This document shows, in pieces, positions 1 through 8,525 of a DNA stretch of 64,000 nt (positions within the stretch are counted from its first letter, which is position 1; every line of letters starts with the position of its first letter). The DNA comes from Aestuariibius insulae (GTDB lineage: Bacteria > Pseudomonadota > Alphaproteobacteria > Rhodobacterales > Rhodobacteraceae). The DNA lies in the NCBI RefSeq assembly GCF_040783535.2, contig NZ_JBFONW020000004.1:62001-126000 (forward strand), in the 5' to 3' direction. Below the pieces are notes generated by a model. That model searched no databases. It was not told the origin of the DNA and worked only from the letters and a program-made list of their open reading frames with translations. The position numbers and the translations under genes are program-made.

Positions 1-2
1 AC

Positions 3-503
3 CGCGTGTGGGCCGCCCTTCTGGATCCCGATATTCTCAAAGCCTGCGTTCCCGGATGTCAGGAGATGACCGGCTCTGCCGAAGAGGGGTTCGATGCGGT
101 TGTCGTCCAGAAGGTCGGGCCGGTAAAGGCGACGTTCAAGGGCGGCGTGACGCTTGAGGATATGGTTGAGCCGTCAAGCCTGACGATCACCGGTGAAGGC
201 AAGGGCGGCGCGGCCGGGTTTGCCAAGGGCGGCGCGGATATCCGGCTTGAGCCCATCGAGGGTGGCGGAACGGAGCTGCATTATGACGTCGAGGCAAAGG
301 TCGGCGGCAAGCTGGCGCAGCTCGGCAGCCGGATTATCGACGGGTTCGCCAAGAAGATGGCCGACCAGTTTTTCACCGATTTCAAAGAGGCGGTCGAAGG
401 ACCGAAGGACGTCATGGAAGACGCCGCGCCTGAAACGGCTGAGGCTGGGGACGAGACGACAACAGAGAAAAAAGGCTGGCTTGGACGGCTTGTCAAAAGC
501 TGA
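3..503 (+). CDS. coxG: CoxG / carbon monoxide dehydrogenase subunit G family protein (5' truncated by window)
   Basis: The frame is open from the first bases of the window, so the N-terminus lies outside; the GTG at 6 sits inside the conserved start region (RVWAALLDPDILKACVPGC) and is not the real start. This is an SRPBCC/START-like fold protein of the CoxG family, whose members are membrane-associated and help attach or assemble molybdenum CO dehydrogenases. The C-terminal tail is acidic then basic (ends KKGWLGRLVKS), fitting a membrane anchor. It precedes the small subunit gene by 34 bases, so it is probably co-transcribed with it. Family assignment is by recognisable motif and context; the exact role is inferred. 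Confidence 0.85.
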   Translation, partial: RVWAALLDPDILKACVPGCQEMTGSAEEGFDAVVVQKVGPVKATFKGGVTLEDMVEPSSLTITGEGKGGAAGFAKGGADIRLEPIEGGGTELHYDVEAKVGGKLAQLGSRIIDGFAKKMADQFFTDFKEAVEGPKDVMEDAAPETAEAGDETTTEKKGWLGRLVKS

Positions 504-537
504 CCGGAAGCAACGCGAATACGAGGGGAGGACTTGA

Positions 538-1029
538 ATGTCGCATGTGTCGATGAAGGTGAACGGGAAGGATGCCAAAGGGGAGGTCGAAGGACGGACC
601 CTGCTGGTCGAATTCCTGCGGGAGGATCTCAAGCTGACGGGGACCCATGTCGGCTGCGATACGTCGCAATGCGGGGCTTGCGTTGTGCACGTGGACGGCA
701 AGGCGGTGAAGGCCTGCACGATCTTTGCTTTGGAAGCCGAGGGCGCCGAGGTCACGACGATCGAGGGGATGGCCAATGCGGACGGATCGCTGGGCGTGGT
801 GCAGGCCGCATTCCAGGAGCATCACGGGCTGCAATGCGGGTTCTGCACACCGGGCATGGTGATGGCGGGCGCGGCTTTGCTCAAGGAGAACCCCAAACCG
901 AGCGAGGCGGAGATCCGGCAATATCTTGAGGGCAATATCTGCCGCTGCACGGGATATCATAACATCGTCAAGGCGATCATGGCGGCCTCCGGTCAGGATG
1001 TGCCGCAGCCGGCGGTAGCCGCCGAGTGA
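538..1029 (+). CDS. coxS: CO dehydrogenase-type small subunit, two [2Fe-2S] clusters
   Basis: 163 residues, normal for the iron-sulfur subunit of molybdenum hydroxylases. The plant-type ferredoxin cluster ligands are visible as C40, C45, C48 and C60 (CDTSQCGAC...C), and the second, family-specific cluster as C100-x2-C103 and C135-x-C137 (CGFC ... CRC). It passes electrons from the molybdenum centre in CoxL to FAD in CoxM. A GAGGGGAGG ribosome site lies just before the ATG. It follows coxG and precedes coxL; the 111-base gap to coxL holds an intergenic repeat motif. Confidence 0.95.
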   Translation: MSHVSMKVNGKDAKGEVEGRTLLVEFLREDLKLTGTHVGCDTSQCGACVVHVDGKAVKACTIFALEAEGAEVTTIEGMANADGSLGVVQAAFQEHHGLQCGFCTPGMVMAGAALLKENPKPSEAEIRQYLEGNICRCTGYHNIVKAIMAASGQDVPQPAVAAE

Positions 1030-1069
1030 GATGCTTCGGAGCGCCGGTTGAGGAGGCCGGTCTCCGGAT

Positions 1070-1100
1070 CTTGAGTATTTTTAGCCAGATGAAGGGGAGG
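1070..1100 (+). repeat. Intergenic repeat motif, copy 1 (GAGTATTT...AGATGAAGGGG)
   Basis: A short stretch (core TATTTTTAGCCAGATGAAGG) between coxS and coxL that recurs with small changes at 3541-3571 and 11212-11240. All copies sit in gaps between genes in the same orientation as the + strand, and the gene following in two cases starts soon after a purine-rich run. Possibly a family-wide intergenic element; function unknown. Confidence 0.55.
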
Positions 1101-1140
1101 ACGCGCCACGCGGTCCGGACCTTCGGCAGGGAGGACAGAC

Positions 1141-3507
1141 ATGCCAAAGGATAGTGGAATAGGCGCAAGCCCCAAGCGGCGCGAGGACGTGCGGTTTCTG
1201 ACCGGCAGAGGTCAGTATACCGACGATATCAATATCAATGGCCAGCTATATGTGCATTTCCTGCGCTCGGACATGGCCCATGCGAAGATCAATGGGATCG
1301 ATAGCTCCGAGGCGGAAAAGATGCCCGGTGTCGTGAGGGTCTTTACAGGCACGGATTTCGAAGGCGTTGGCTCGATCCCGTGCGGATGGCAGGTGACGGA
1401 CCGGCACGGGGAGCCGATGCAGGAGCCCGCGCATCCGGTTCTGGCACAAGGCAAGGTGCGGCATGTGGGCGATCCGATCGCGGCGGTCGTGGCAGAGACC
1501 TATGCCCAGGCGCGCGATGCGGCCGAGGCGCTGGTGCCGGATCTCGAAGAGCTTCCGGCGGTCATCGACATGAAGGAGGCTGTTAAGGACGGATCGACCA
1601 AGGTTCACGACGATCTGACGAGCAATCTTTGCTATGACTGGGGGTTCGTTGAGGAGAACCGCGATGCGGTCGCCAAGGCGATGGACGAGGCGGCGCATGT
1701 GACAACGCTCGAGCTGGTGAACAACAGGCTTGTGGCCAATCCGATGGAGCCGCGCGTCGCGGTCGGCGACTACAATCCCGGCACCGACGATCACACGCTC
1801 TATACTACATCACAGAATCCGCATGTGATCCGGCTGCTGATGGGCGCGTTCGTTCTGGGCATCCCGGAGCATAAGCTGCGCGTCGTGGCGCCCGATGTGG
1901 GCGGCGGGTTCGGCACCAAGATCTTCCATTATGCCGAAGAAGCATTCGTCACCTTCGCGGCCAAGCAGATCGGACGACCCGTCAAATGGACGGCAAGCCG
2001 ATCGGAGGCTTTCATGTCGGACGCCCATGGGCGCGATCACGTGACCAAGATCGAGCTGGCGCTGGATGCGGAGAATAACTTCACGGCGATCCGGACCGAG
2101 ACCTATGCCAATATGGGGGCGTATCTGTCGACCTTTGCGCCGTCGGTTCCGACCTGGCTGCACGGCACGCTGATGGCGGGCAATTACAAGACGCCGCTGA
2201 TCTATGTGAACGTGAAAGCGGTCTTTACCAATACGGTGCCGGTCGATGCCTATCGGGGCGCCGGGCGGCCCGAGGCGACCTTCCAGTTGGAGCGGGTGAT
2301 CGACAAGGCGGCGCGTGAGCTTAAGGTCGATCCGCTGGCGCTGAGGCGGCAGAACTTCATCACCGAGTTCCCCTATGCGACGCCCGTCGCGGTGGAATAC
2401 GACACCGGCGATTACGAAGCGACGCTGAGCAAGCTGGAGGAGATTGCGGATCTCTCGGGGTTCGAGGCGCGGCGCAAGGAAAGCGAGGCCAGCGGCAAAT
2501 GGCGCGGGCTGGGCGTGAACTGCTATATCGAGGCTTGCGGTATTGCGCCCTCCTCGCTGGTGGGCCAGTTGGGCGCGCGGGCTGGGCTTTATGAAAGCGC
2601 GACCGTGCGGGTCAATGCGACCGGCGGGCTTTCGGTGATGACCGGATCGCATTCGCACGGGCAGGGGCACGAGACGTCCTTTGCGCAGGTGGTGGCCGAC
2701 ATGATTGGGATCGACGACGGCATGGTCGATATCGTCCATGGCGATACGGCGAAGGTGCCGATGGGGATGGGCACCTACGGGTCGCGGTCCCTGGCGGTCG
2801 GCGGCTCGGCCATCGTTCGGGCGACTGAGAAGATCATCGCGAAAGCCAAGAAGATCGCGGCGCATCTGATGGAAGCCTCTGAAGGCGATATCGAGCTGAA
2901 GGACGGTCAGTTCACCGTGGCGGGCACAGATAAATCGGTGGCTTGGGGGGATGTGACGCTGGCGGCTTACGTGCCGCATAACTATCCGCTCGAAGAGATC
3001 GAGCCGGGGCTGGAGGAGACGGCCTTCTACGATCCGGCGAACTTCACCTATCCGTCGGGCGCCTATGCCTGCGAGGTGGAGGTGGATCCCGAGACCGGCC
3101 ATGTCACGATCGAGCGGTTCGCGGCGGCCGACGATTTCGGCAATGTCGTCAATCCGATGATTGTCGAAGGTCAGGTCCATGGCGGCCTGGCGCAGGGGAT
3201 CGGTCAAGCGCTCCTTGAGAACTGTTCGTATGACGAGGACGGGCAGCTCATCTCGGCGAGCTATATGGATTACGCCATGCCGCGCGCGGACGATATGCCG
3301 ATGTTCGACGTGGACCATTCCTGCCAGACGCCGTGCACGCACAATCCGCTTGGCGTTAAGGGCTGCGGAGAGGCCGGGGCGATCGGATCGCCTCCTGCGG
3401 TGGTCAACGCCGTGGTCGATGCCCTGCAATCGGGGGGTAAGAATGTGACGCATATCGATATGCCACTCTCGCCGAACCGGGTCTGGGCGGCGATGCAGGG
3501 CGCGTAG
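1141..3507 (+). CDS. coxL: Aerobic CO dehydrogenase-type large subunit, form II (molybdopterin)
   Basis: 788 residues, the usual length of CoxL-family molybdenum hydroxylase large subunits, binding the molybdopterin cytosine dinucleotide cofactor. The active-site loop reads AYRGAGR (residues 370-376), the signature of form II, rather than the AYxCSFR of form I enzymes with the Cu-Mo centre. The conserved active-site glutamate is present in GCGEAG (E744). Form II enzymes are often annotated as CO dehydrogenase, but for most of them CO oxidation is unproven, and other purine or aldehyde-like substrates are possible. Follows coxS and precedes coxM; modABC molybdate uptake genes lie 12 kb away. 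Confidence 0.93.
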   Translation: MPKDSGIGASPKRREDVRFLTGRGQYTDDININGQLYVHFLRSDMAHAKINGIDSSEAEKMPGVVRVFTGTDFEGVGSIPCGWQVTDRHGEPMQEPAHPVLAQGKVRHVGDPIAAVVAETYAQARDAAEALVPDLEELPAVIDMKEAVKDGSTKVHDDLTSNLCYDWGFVEENRDAVAKAMDEAAHVTTLELVNNRLVANPMEPRVAVGDYNPGTDDHTLYTTSQNPHVIRLLMGAFVLGIPEHKLRVVAPDVGGGFGTKIFHYAEEAFVTFAAKQIGRPVKWTASRSEAFMSDAHGRDHVTKIELALDAENNFTAIRTETYANMGAYLSTFAPSVPTWLHGTLMAGNYKTPLIYVNVKAVFTNTVPVDAYRGAGRPEATFQLERVIDKAARELKVDPLALRRQNFITEFPYATPVAVEYDTGDYEATLSKLEEIADLSGFEARRKESEASGKWRGLGVNCYIEACGIAPSSLVGQLGARAGLYESATVRVNATGGLSVMTGSHSHGQGHETSFAQVVADMIGIDDGMVDIVHGDTAKVPMGMGTYGSRSLAVGGSAIVRATEKIIAKAKKIAAHLMEASEGDIELKDGQFTVAGTDKSVAWGDVTLAAYVPHNYPLEEIEPGLEETAFYDPANFTYPSGAYACEVEVDPETGHVTIERFAAADDFGNVVNPMIVEGQVHGGLAQGIGQALLENCSYDEDGQLISASYMDYAMPRADDMPMFDVDHSCQTPCTHNPLGVKGCGEAGAIGSPPAVVNAVVDALQSGGKNVTHIDMPLSPNRVWAAMQGA

Positions 3508-3540
3508 CGGATCGGGCGGCGGTGCCGGTGGTGGCCGCCG

Positions 3541-3571
3541 CTTGCATATTTAGGACAAGATGAAGGAAGGG
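3541..3571 (+). repeat. Intergenic repeat motif, copy 2
   Basis: Sequence core CATATTTAGGACAAGATGAA between coxL and coxM, matching the copies at 1070-1100 and 11212-11240 in order and spacing (TATTTA, then AAGATGA, then a GGA-rich run). Confidence 0.55.
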
Positions 3572-3603
3572 CCGCGCGCCCGACCTTCGATGGGAGAGCG
3601 AAG

Positions 3604-4422
3604 ATGTATGCATTCGAGATGGAGAGACCCGAGACGATTGCCGATGCGGTTGCTGCGCTGAAGGACGAGGACGCGCAGGCGCTGGGCGGTGGGCAGACGC
3701 TGATCCCGACGCTGAAGCAGCGGCTTGCCATGCCCTCCAAGCTGGTATCGCTGCACGGGATCGCGCAGATGAAGGGCGTCTGCACCGACGATGAAGGCCG
3801 CATCTATATCGGCGGGGCGACAACGCATCAGGAAGTGTCGGAGAGCGCGAGTAGCTATCCGGCGCTGGCCTGGTTAGCCAGCCGGATCGGGGACCCTGCA
3901 GTGCGTAACCGGGGGACGATCGGCGGCTCGCTGGCCAATAACGATCCGTCGGCCTGTTATCCGGCGGCGGCCCTGGGATCGGGCGCTGTGATCGTGACCG
4001 ATAGCCGCGAGATCGCGGCGGACGACTATTTTCAGGGGATGTTCACGACGGCGCTGAACGAGGGCGAGATCATCACCGAGGTCAAGTTCCCGGTGCCGTC
4101 CCACGCCGCCTATCAGAAGTTCATCCAGCCCGCCTCGCGGTTCCCGCTTGTTGCTGTTTTCGTTGCGAAATTCGATGACGAGGTGCGCGTGGCCATCACG
4201 GGAGCGTCCGAGGAGGGTGTCTTTCGCTGGGGCGAGGCCGAGAGCGCCCTGTCGGGGAATTTCGCGCCAGAGGCGGTCGACGGGCTGACGGTCGATCCGT
4301 CGGGCATGATCGGCGATCTGCATGGCACCAAGGAGTATCGCGCGCATCTGGTTGGCGTGATGACCAAGAGGGCCTTGAAGGCGGCGGCTGCGGGTGAGAC
4401 GGGGGCAACCTCGGCGCACTGA
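3604..4422 (+). CDS. coxM: CO dehydrogenase-type medium subunit, FAD binding
   Basis: 272 residues. The two FAD pyrophosphate-binding motifs of the family are visible: GGGQTLIP near residue 30 and RNRGTIGGSLANNDPSA near residue 103. The C-terminal CO_deh_flav_C-like part runs from about residue 180. It takes electrons from CoxS clusters and delivers them to the respiratory chain. It is the last gene of the cluster, giving an order G-S-L-M. No MoxR/CoxD-type maturation genes follow, since an apparent terminator and an opposing gene come directly after; these may lie upstream of the window or elsewhere. Confidence 0.93.
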   Translation: MYAFEMERPETIADAVAALKDEDAQALGGGQTLIPTLKQRLAMPSKLVSLHGIAQMKGVCTDDEGRIYIGGATTHQEVSESASSYPALAWLASRIGDPAVRNRGTIGGSLANNDPSACYPAAALGSGAVIVTDSREIAADDYFQGMFTTALNEGEIITEVKFPVPSHAAYQKFIQPASRFPLVAVFVAKFDDEVRVAITGASEEGVFRWGEAESALSGNFAPEAVDGLTVDPSGMIGDLHGTKEYRAHLVGVMTKRALKAAAAGETGATSAH

Positions 4423-4440
4423 TGGTCGAGGGTCTTTGCG

Positions 4441-4466
4441 AAGGGCGTCCTGATGGGCGCCCTTTT
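4441..4466 (+). terminator. Rho-independent terminator of the cox operon
   Basis: Inverted repeat AAGGGCG ... CGCCCTT with a 10-base loop followed by a T run, 19 bases after coxM. It lies between convergent genes (coxM and apbE), so it may also serve as a partial stop from the other side. Confidence 0.7.
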
Positions 4467-4475
4467 GCTGTCCCA

Positions 4476-5363
4476 TCAAAGGGTTCGGACGTCTCCTCCG
4501 GGATCGACCAGCAGGATGCGCCGGACGCCTGAGATGCCTTTAATGCGACGGATGCGAGGCAGGTCCGCGAGGCAGAGCGCGGTCGAGAGCCCGTCGGCGA
4601 GGGTGGCGCTGGTCGCCTCGACCGAAACGGTGGACCAGCGGAGTGGCTGGTTTGGACCCTTTGGGTGAAGGATATGGCCGCGACCGGCGAGCGGTGTGGC
4701 CATCGGGCTTGATGTGGCGATCGCGGTATTGCGGAGCGTGACAGTGCCCACGCGGTCCGCTGCGGGGTCCTCGAGGGCGAGGCGGCGGGGTGCGCCGATG
4801 GCCGACTGCTCTCCGATATCGACGAAGGCGTCGGTCAGGCCATGGTTCTTGAGGACCTCGACGACACGGTCGGTGATGTAGCCTTGGGCGATGCCATTGA
4901 GGGTGATCTGTTGACCGTTGAAGAGCCGGACGCCCCCGGCGTCTAAGCGTTGGACATGGGTCCAGCCGACGAACCCCCATTCGCTCCTCAGATCGCTTCG
5001 GGCCAGGGCGGCCCATGGCCCTTGGATCGTTGGATCGAAGAGGCCGCCGGTCTGGGCGTGGATCCGGTCGATCTGTTTGAAAAGGTGAAGAAACTCCGGC
5101 GGGGCGGCGTCGATGGCGCCGTCGCGGTTTAGCCGGGAGAGGACGGAGTCCGGGTCGTAGAGGCTGAAATAGCTCTCGAGCTTGCGGATCTCGGTGAGGG
5201 CGGCGTCGAGGGCGGGGCGGGCGATCTCCTCGGGGCCGTCGAGGGTAAGGGTTGCCTCCGCGCCGAGGGCGATGCCCGACCAGCGGACGGCGGCGGTAGC
5301 GCGGGCGGGGGAGGCCAGTCCGGCGGCTGCGCTGATGGCGATGAAGCGGCGGCGGGAGATCAT
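4476..5363 (-). CDS. apbE: FAD:protein FMN transferase (ApbE/NosX family)
   Basis: 295 residues from an ATG at 5363. The N-terminus (MISRRRFIAISAAAG) is a twin-arginine-like signal, so the protein acts in the periplasm. ApbE-type enzymes attach FMN covalently to Thr/Ser of FMN-binding domain proteins. Family features include the GYITDRV-like block, the THG-like H-I-L-H-P block near residue 245 and the A-x2-ADGLSTAL block near the end. The start overlaps the stop of the NosR-like gene by four bases (ATGA), so the obvious substrate is that protein. In denitrifiers the equivalent pair is NosR-NosX or NirI-NirX. Confidence 0.9.
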   Translation of the reverse strand: MISRRRFIAISAAAGLASPARATAAVRWSGIALGAEATLTLDGPEEIARPALDAALTEIRKLESYFSLYDPDSVLSRLNRDGAIDAAPPEFLHLFKQIDRIHAQTGGLFDPTIQGPWAALARSDLRSEWGFVGWTHVQRLDAGGVRLFNGQQITLNGIAQGYITDRVVEVLKNHGLTDAFVDIGEQSAIGAPRRLALEDPAADRVGTVTLRNTAIATSSPMATPLAGRGHILHPKGPNQPLRWSTVSVEATSATLADGLSTALCLADLPRIRRIKGISGVRRILLVDPGGDVRTL

Positions 5364-7462
5364 TTGGCGGGCACTCCGACGGCGTTTGGATGGCCCGAGA
5401 GGCTGCGGCCCTTGCCGTCGAGGATGAGCGGTACGCAGCGGTCCGCGTCGTCGTGGATCGCGACGCAATCGAGGCAGGCAAAGCATTCGGAATACTGGAT
5501 CTTTCCGGATTTTCCAATCGCGCCGTATTGGCATTTGACCCGGCACAGCTGGCATGGAGAGCCGCATTCGGCGCGGCGGGCGATCCAGTCGCGGCCGCGC
5601 AGCAGACCGCCGAGCGCGAAGAGCGCGCCGAGAGGGCAGACATAGCGACAAAAGCCCTTGAAGAGGGTCATCGAAAGCACGAGCCAGAAGACGGCGTAGG
5701 CGACGTAATACCATTCCCGCAGGAAAAGCGTGGTGATGGCGGTTTTGAACGGTTCGACTTCGGCGGCCTTGTCGATGTGTTGGGGCGCGATGACCGCGAT
5801 GGCGATGAGGCCGAAAAGAACGAGGTATTTCAGATATTTGAGCCGTGCATCCCAGAGGGCGTTGGGTTCGATTTGCGGGATTCGCAGGAGGCGCCCGAGA
5901 TAAGCCGCGAATTCCTGGAGCGCTCCGAACGGGCAGAGCCAGCCGCAAAAGAGCCCGCGGCCCCAAGCGATCAGGCCCGCGATGGAGACGATCCATATCA
6001 GGAGCGAGAAGGGATCGTAGAGAAGAAAGGCGAAGCTGCCGCCCTGAAGCGCGGCGTTGAGGGCGCCGAGCGGGGTGACGATGGAGAGCTGGCCCTGACC
6101 CCACCAGCCGATGAAGACGGTCACGATGGCGAGGGTCCCGAGGCGGATCGGGGTCAGGCGGGCCCCTGCCGCGAGCTTGCGGTCCGCGAAGGCGAGCGCG
6201 CCGACGAGAAGGGTCAGACCGGCGGCGAGCAGGGCCAGATCGGTCGAGCGGTTCTGCAGCGCGTCGAGCCAGGGCGGGTTCGGCCGGACGACTTCGGGCC
6301 GGGTAAAGAACCGCTCCGGCGTCGAGTGGGTGGCGGCGAGCGTGACCGATCCGATCTCGGGCTGGAACATGCCGTGTTCGCGAATCGCCTCGATCTGGAG
6401 GGTCCAGTCCGAGGCGGGATCGAATCCCAGACGGCGATCCGTCCGGAGAATCATCGCGACACCATCATGAAGATCGTCCGGAACCGTTTCGTGGAGGTTA
6501 ACGAGCAGATCGGCGTCACGGAGTGCGATGGGAAAGCCGCCCTGTTCGGCCGAGATCCAGTCGGGCGAGGTGTTGCGGACGAATTCCTCGGAGACGAGGC
6601 CGTGGCGGGCGGTTTCGATCAAAAGGATCGGCTCATCGGTTTCGGAAATCTGCTGAAACCGCTCAAGATCGGCGAGGGAGCGGTCGCTCAGGACGGCCCG
6701 CGCGATGGAGGGCGGGCCGAGATCGACGATCCAGAGGTCGAGATAGGGCGCGTCCGGATCGGAGCGCGCCTCGGGGTCGTCGTGGGACCAGAGGGTGCCG
6801 GCGAATTCGGCTTCGATTTCGCCGTTGGTGACGGTCTTGCGGGTCACGAGGCCCTGGGCGATCAGGTCCTCCCAGGTGAGGTCCTCCTCGTGGGTCAGGT
6901 CCGGCGCGGCAGGCGGGCCGGTGGCGATGCCGGACATCTTCTCTCGGGCGACCTGAAGGGCTGCGGCGAGCACGCTTTCATGGGCGATGCGGACGGAGGC
7001 CGTCGCCTTGGTCACGCCGTCGAGATAGACCAGAGCGCTGCCGGAGGTGGCGTCTCCGTAGGGGGTGCCGACGACGAGGCTGTCAGAGATGGAATGGCCG
7101 CGATATTGCTCGAAAAAGGCATAAAACGGGGCCTCGCCTAGGCCGGAGACGAAGATGGGCTCGTTGTGTTCGATCAGTTTCACGTCGAGGAAGCGGCCGT
7201 CGAGATCGAGGACAACGAGGACGTTGATCGGGCTGCCGGAGAAGCCGGGCAGGGGGGCCATCGGTTCGGTTTCGAAGACGTACCCTGCCGGGGCGCCGCC
7301 GGAATTGAGTAGCTCGTAGACGCCGTCTTCGGTCACGGGCTCGCCCAGTGACATGGGCGGGACGATCAGGCTCGCGATTTGCTCGCGCGGAAGCGGCTCG
7401 GCCAGGGCGAGGCTGGCGAGCAGGATGCCCCAGACGGCGATCAGGGCGCGAAGTCCTCCCAT
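5360..7462 (-). CDS. NosR/NirI-family membrane flavo-iron-sulfur protein
   Basis: 700 residues from ATG 7462, which opens a signal peptide (MGGLRALIAVWGILLASLA). The periplasmic half has an FMN_bind domain; TKATAS at residues 151-156 resembles the S/T-G-A-T-x-S flavinylation motif with Lys in place of Gly. The second half has several membrane segments, two CxxxCP motifs (FCGWLCP, FCRYVCP) and a cysteine-rich ferredoxin-like tail (C-x3-C-x2-C-x3-C and later C-x2-C-x2-C). In NosR this layout moves electrons across the membrane for N2O reductase maintenance. No nosZ, nosDFY or nir gene is nearby, so the partner here is unknown. Overlaps apbE by four bases. Confidence 0.85.
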   Translation of the reverse strand: MGGLRALIAVWGILLASLALAEPLPREQIASLIVPPMSLGEPVTEDGVYELLNSGGAPAGYVFETEPMAPLPGFSGSPINVLVVLDLDGRFLDVKLIEHNEPIFVSGLGEAPFYAFFEQYRGHSISDSLVVGTPYGDATSGSALVYLDGVTKATASVRIAHESVLAAALQVAREKMSGIATGPPAAPDLTHEEDLTWEDLIAQGLVTRKTVTNGEIEAEFAGTLWSHDDPEARSDPDAPYLDLWIVDLGPPSIARAVLSDRSLADLERFQQISETDEPILLIETARHGLVSEEFVRNTSPDWISAEQGGFPIALRDADLLVNLHETVPDDLHDGVAMILRTDRRLGFDPASDWTLQIEAIREHGMFQPEIGSVTLAATHSTPERFFTRPEVVRPNPPWLDALQNRSTDLALLAAGLTLLVGALAFADRKLAAGARLTPIRLGTLAIVTVFIGWWGQGQLSIVTPLGALNAALQGGSFAFLLYDPFSLLIWIVSIAGLIAWGRGLFCGWLCPFGALQEFAAYLGRLLRIPQIEPNALWDARLKYLKYLVLFGLIAIAVIAPQHIDKAAEVEPFKTAITTLFLREWYYVAYAVFWLVLSMTLFKGFCRYVCPLGALFALGGLLRGRDWIARRAECGSPCQLCRVKCQYGAIGKSGKIQYSECFACLDCVAIHDDADRCVPLILDGKGRSLSGHPNAVGVPAK

Positions 7463-7570
7463 ACAAGGCAGATTAGGAAGGGCGGGCGCGCGGCCCAATG
7501 GGACCATTGTCTAGGAGGATTGGCGGATCGGGCGTGGCAGGATCGGCCTTATGAACAAGGCCGATCCCTC

Positions 7571-8344
7571 TTGAGCCGGACGCAGCCTGGGGCGGGCGTC
7601 ATCGCAGTGTCGCTGGCGGCGCTGGTCGGGGTCTGGGCGCTGGCTGCGATCTGGGCGGATCCCGATGTGTTGCCTGCGCCCTGGGAGGTCTGGCGGATCG
7701 GGGTTGCGGAGTGGCGGTCGGGGGAGTTGCCGCTGCATCTGACGGCGACCGCGCTTCGGGTGGCGGCGGCGTTCACGCTCGCCATGGGGATCGGATTGCT
7801 GCTGGGATTGCTGCTTGGGTCGAGCGACCGGGCGAACCGGTGGTTCGGGCCGTGGGTGGTTGTGCTGCTAAATATCCCTGCTCTGGTCGTGATCGTCCTT
7901 TGCTATTTGTGGATTGGTCTCAATGAGTTGGCAGCCATCACGGCGGTCGCGCTGAACAAGACGGCGATGGTCGCGGTGACGATCCGGGAGGGGGTTTGGG
8001 CGCTGGATCGGCGGGTTTCGGATATGGCGCGGGTCTACCGGATGAGCCGGCTGGCGCGGTTGAGACATGTGGTTTTGCCGCAGCTTTGGCCGTTCATCGC
8101 CTCTTCGATGCGCAACGGGCTGGCGATCATCTGGAAGATCGTTCTGGTGGTCGAGTTTCTGGGCCGCTCGAACGGGGTCGGATTTCAGATTCACCTTTAC
8201 TTTCAATTATTTGAGGTCGGTTACGTAATGGCCTATGCGCTGAGTTTCGTGATCCTGATGCTGGCGCTGGAATACGGGCTGCTGCAGGTCTGGGAGCGGC
8301 GTGTGGTGCGCTGGCGCGAACTTGGCGGAGCGAGTGGAGCCTAG
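7571..8344 (+). CDS. ABC transporter permease (SsuC/TauC type), without visible partners
   Basis: About 257 residues with five to six membrane segments and a binding-protein-dependent transport permease domain. The EAA-like loop is recognisable where VSDMARVYRMSR is followed by RHVVLPQLWPFIASSMRNGL. This subfamily imports sulfonates, taurine, nitrate or similar ions. No ATPase or substrate-binding protein gene is adjacent. The start is uncertain: TTG at 7571 gives the first sensible N-terminus before membrane segment 1, and there is no good ATG or GTG in frame nearby. A strong AGGAGG at 7513 is not placed for this frame. It is divergent from the NosR-like gene. Confidence 0.7.
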   Translation: MSRTQPGAGVIAVSLAALVGVWALAAIWADPDVLPAPWEVWRIGVAEWRSGELPLHLTATALRVAAAFTLAMGIGLLLGLLLGSSDRANRWFGPWVVVLLNIPALVVIVLCYLWIGLNELAAITAVALNKTAMVAVTIREGVWALDRRVSDMARVYRMSRLARLRHVVLPQLWPFIASSMRNGLAIIWKIVLVVEFLGRSNGVGFQIHLYFQLFEVGYVMAYALSFVILMLALEYGLLQVWERRVVRWRELGGASGA

Positions 8345-8525
8345 GGGTTAACGGCGCCGTTTGCCGGACATCGGCGGTTCGGTATCCGGTCGGTATCACG
8401 TCGGTATTTGGTCGGTGCTTTTGACGGAGGGTGCCGCGTTAATGCAGCGCACGCTGCCTTTGTTGCGCAACGTTGGAGACAATCCTGTTGGTTGCTCCGT
8501 CACTGGGGCGCTTTTGGAAAGGGTC

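Noticed and set aside
1810..3453. Long open frame antisense to coxL
   Set aside because: High-GC codon bias opens the antisense strand; the product is Arg/His-rich with no family pattern, while coxL is complete on the other strand.
5390..7141. Long + strand frame antisense to the NosR-like gene
   Set aside because: Shadow of a GC-rich gene; composition dominated by Gly, Arg, Glu and Asp, with no domain, and the minus-strand protein has clear motifs.
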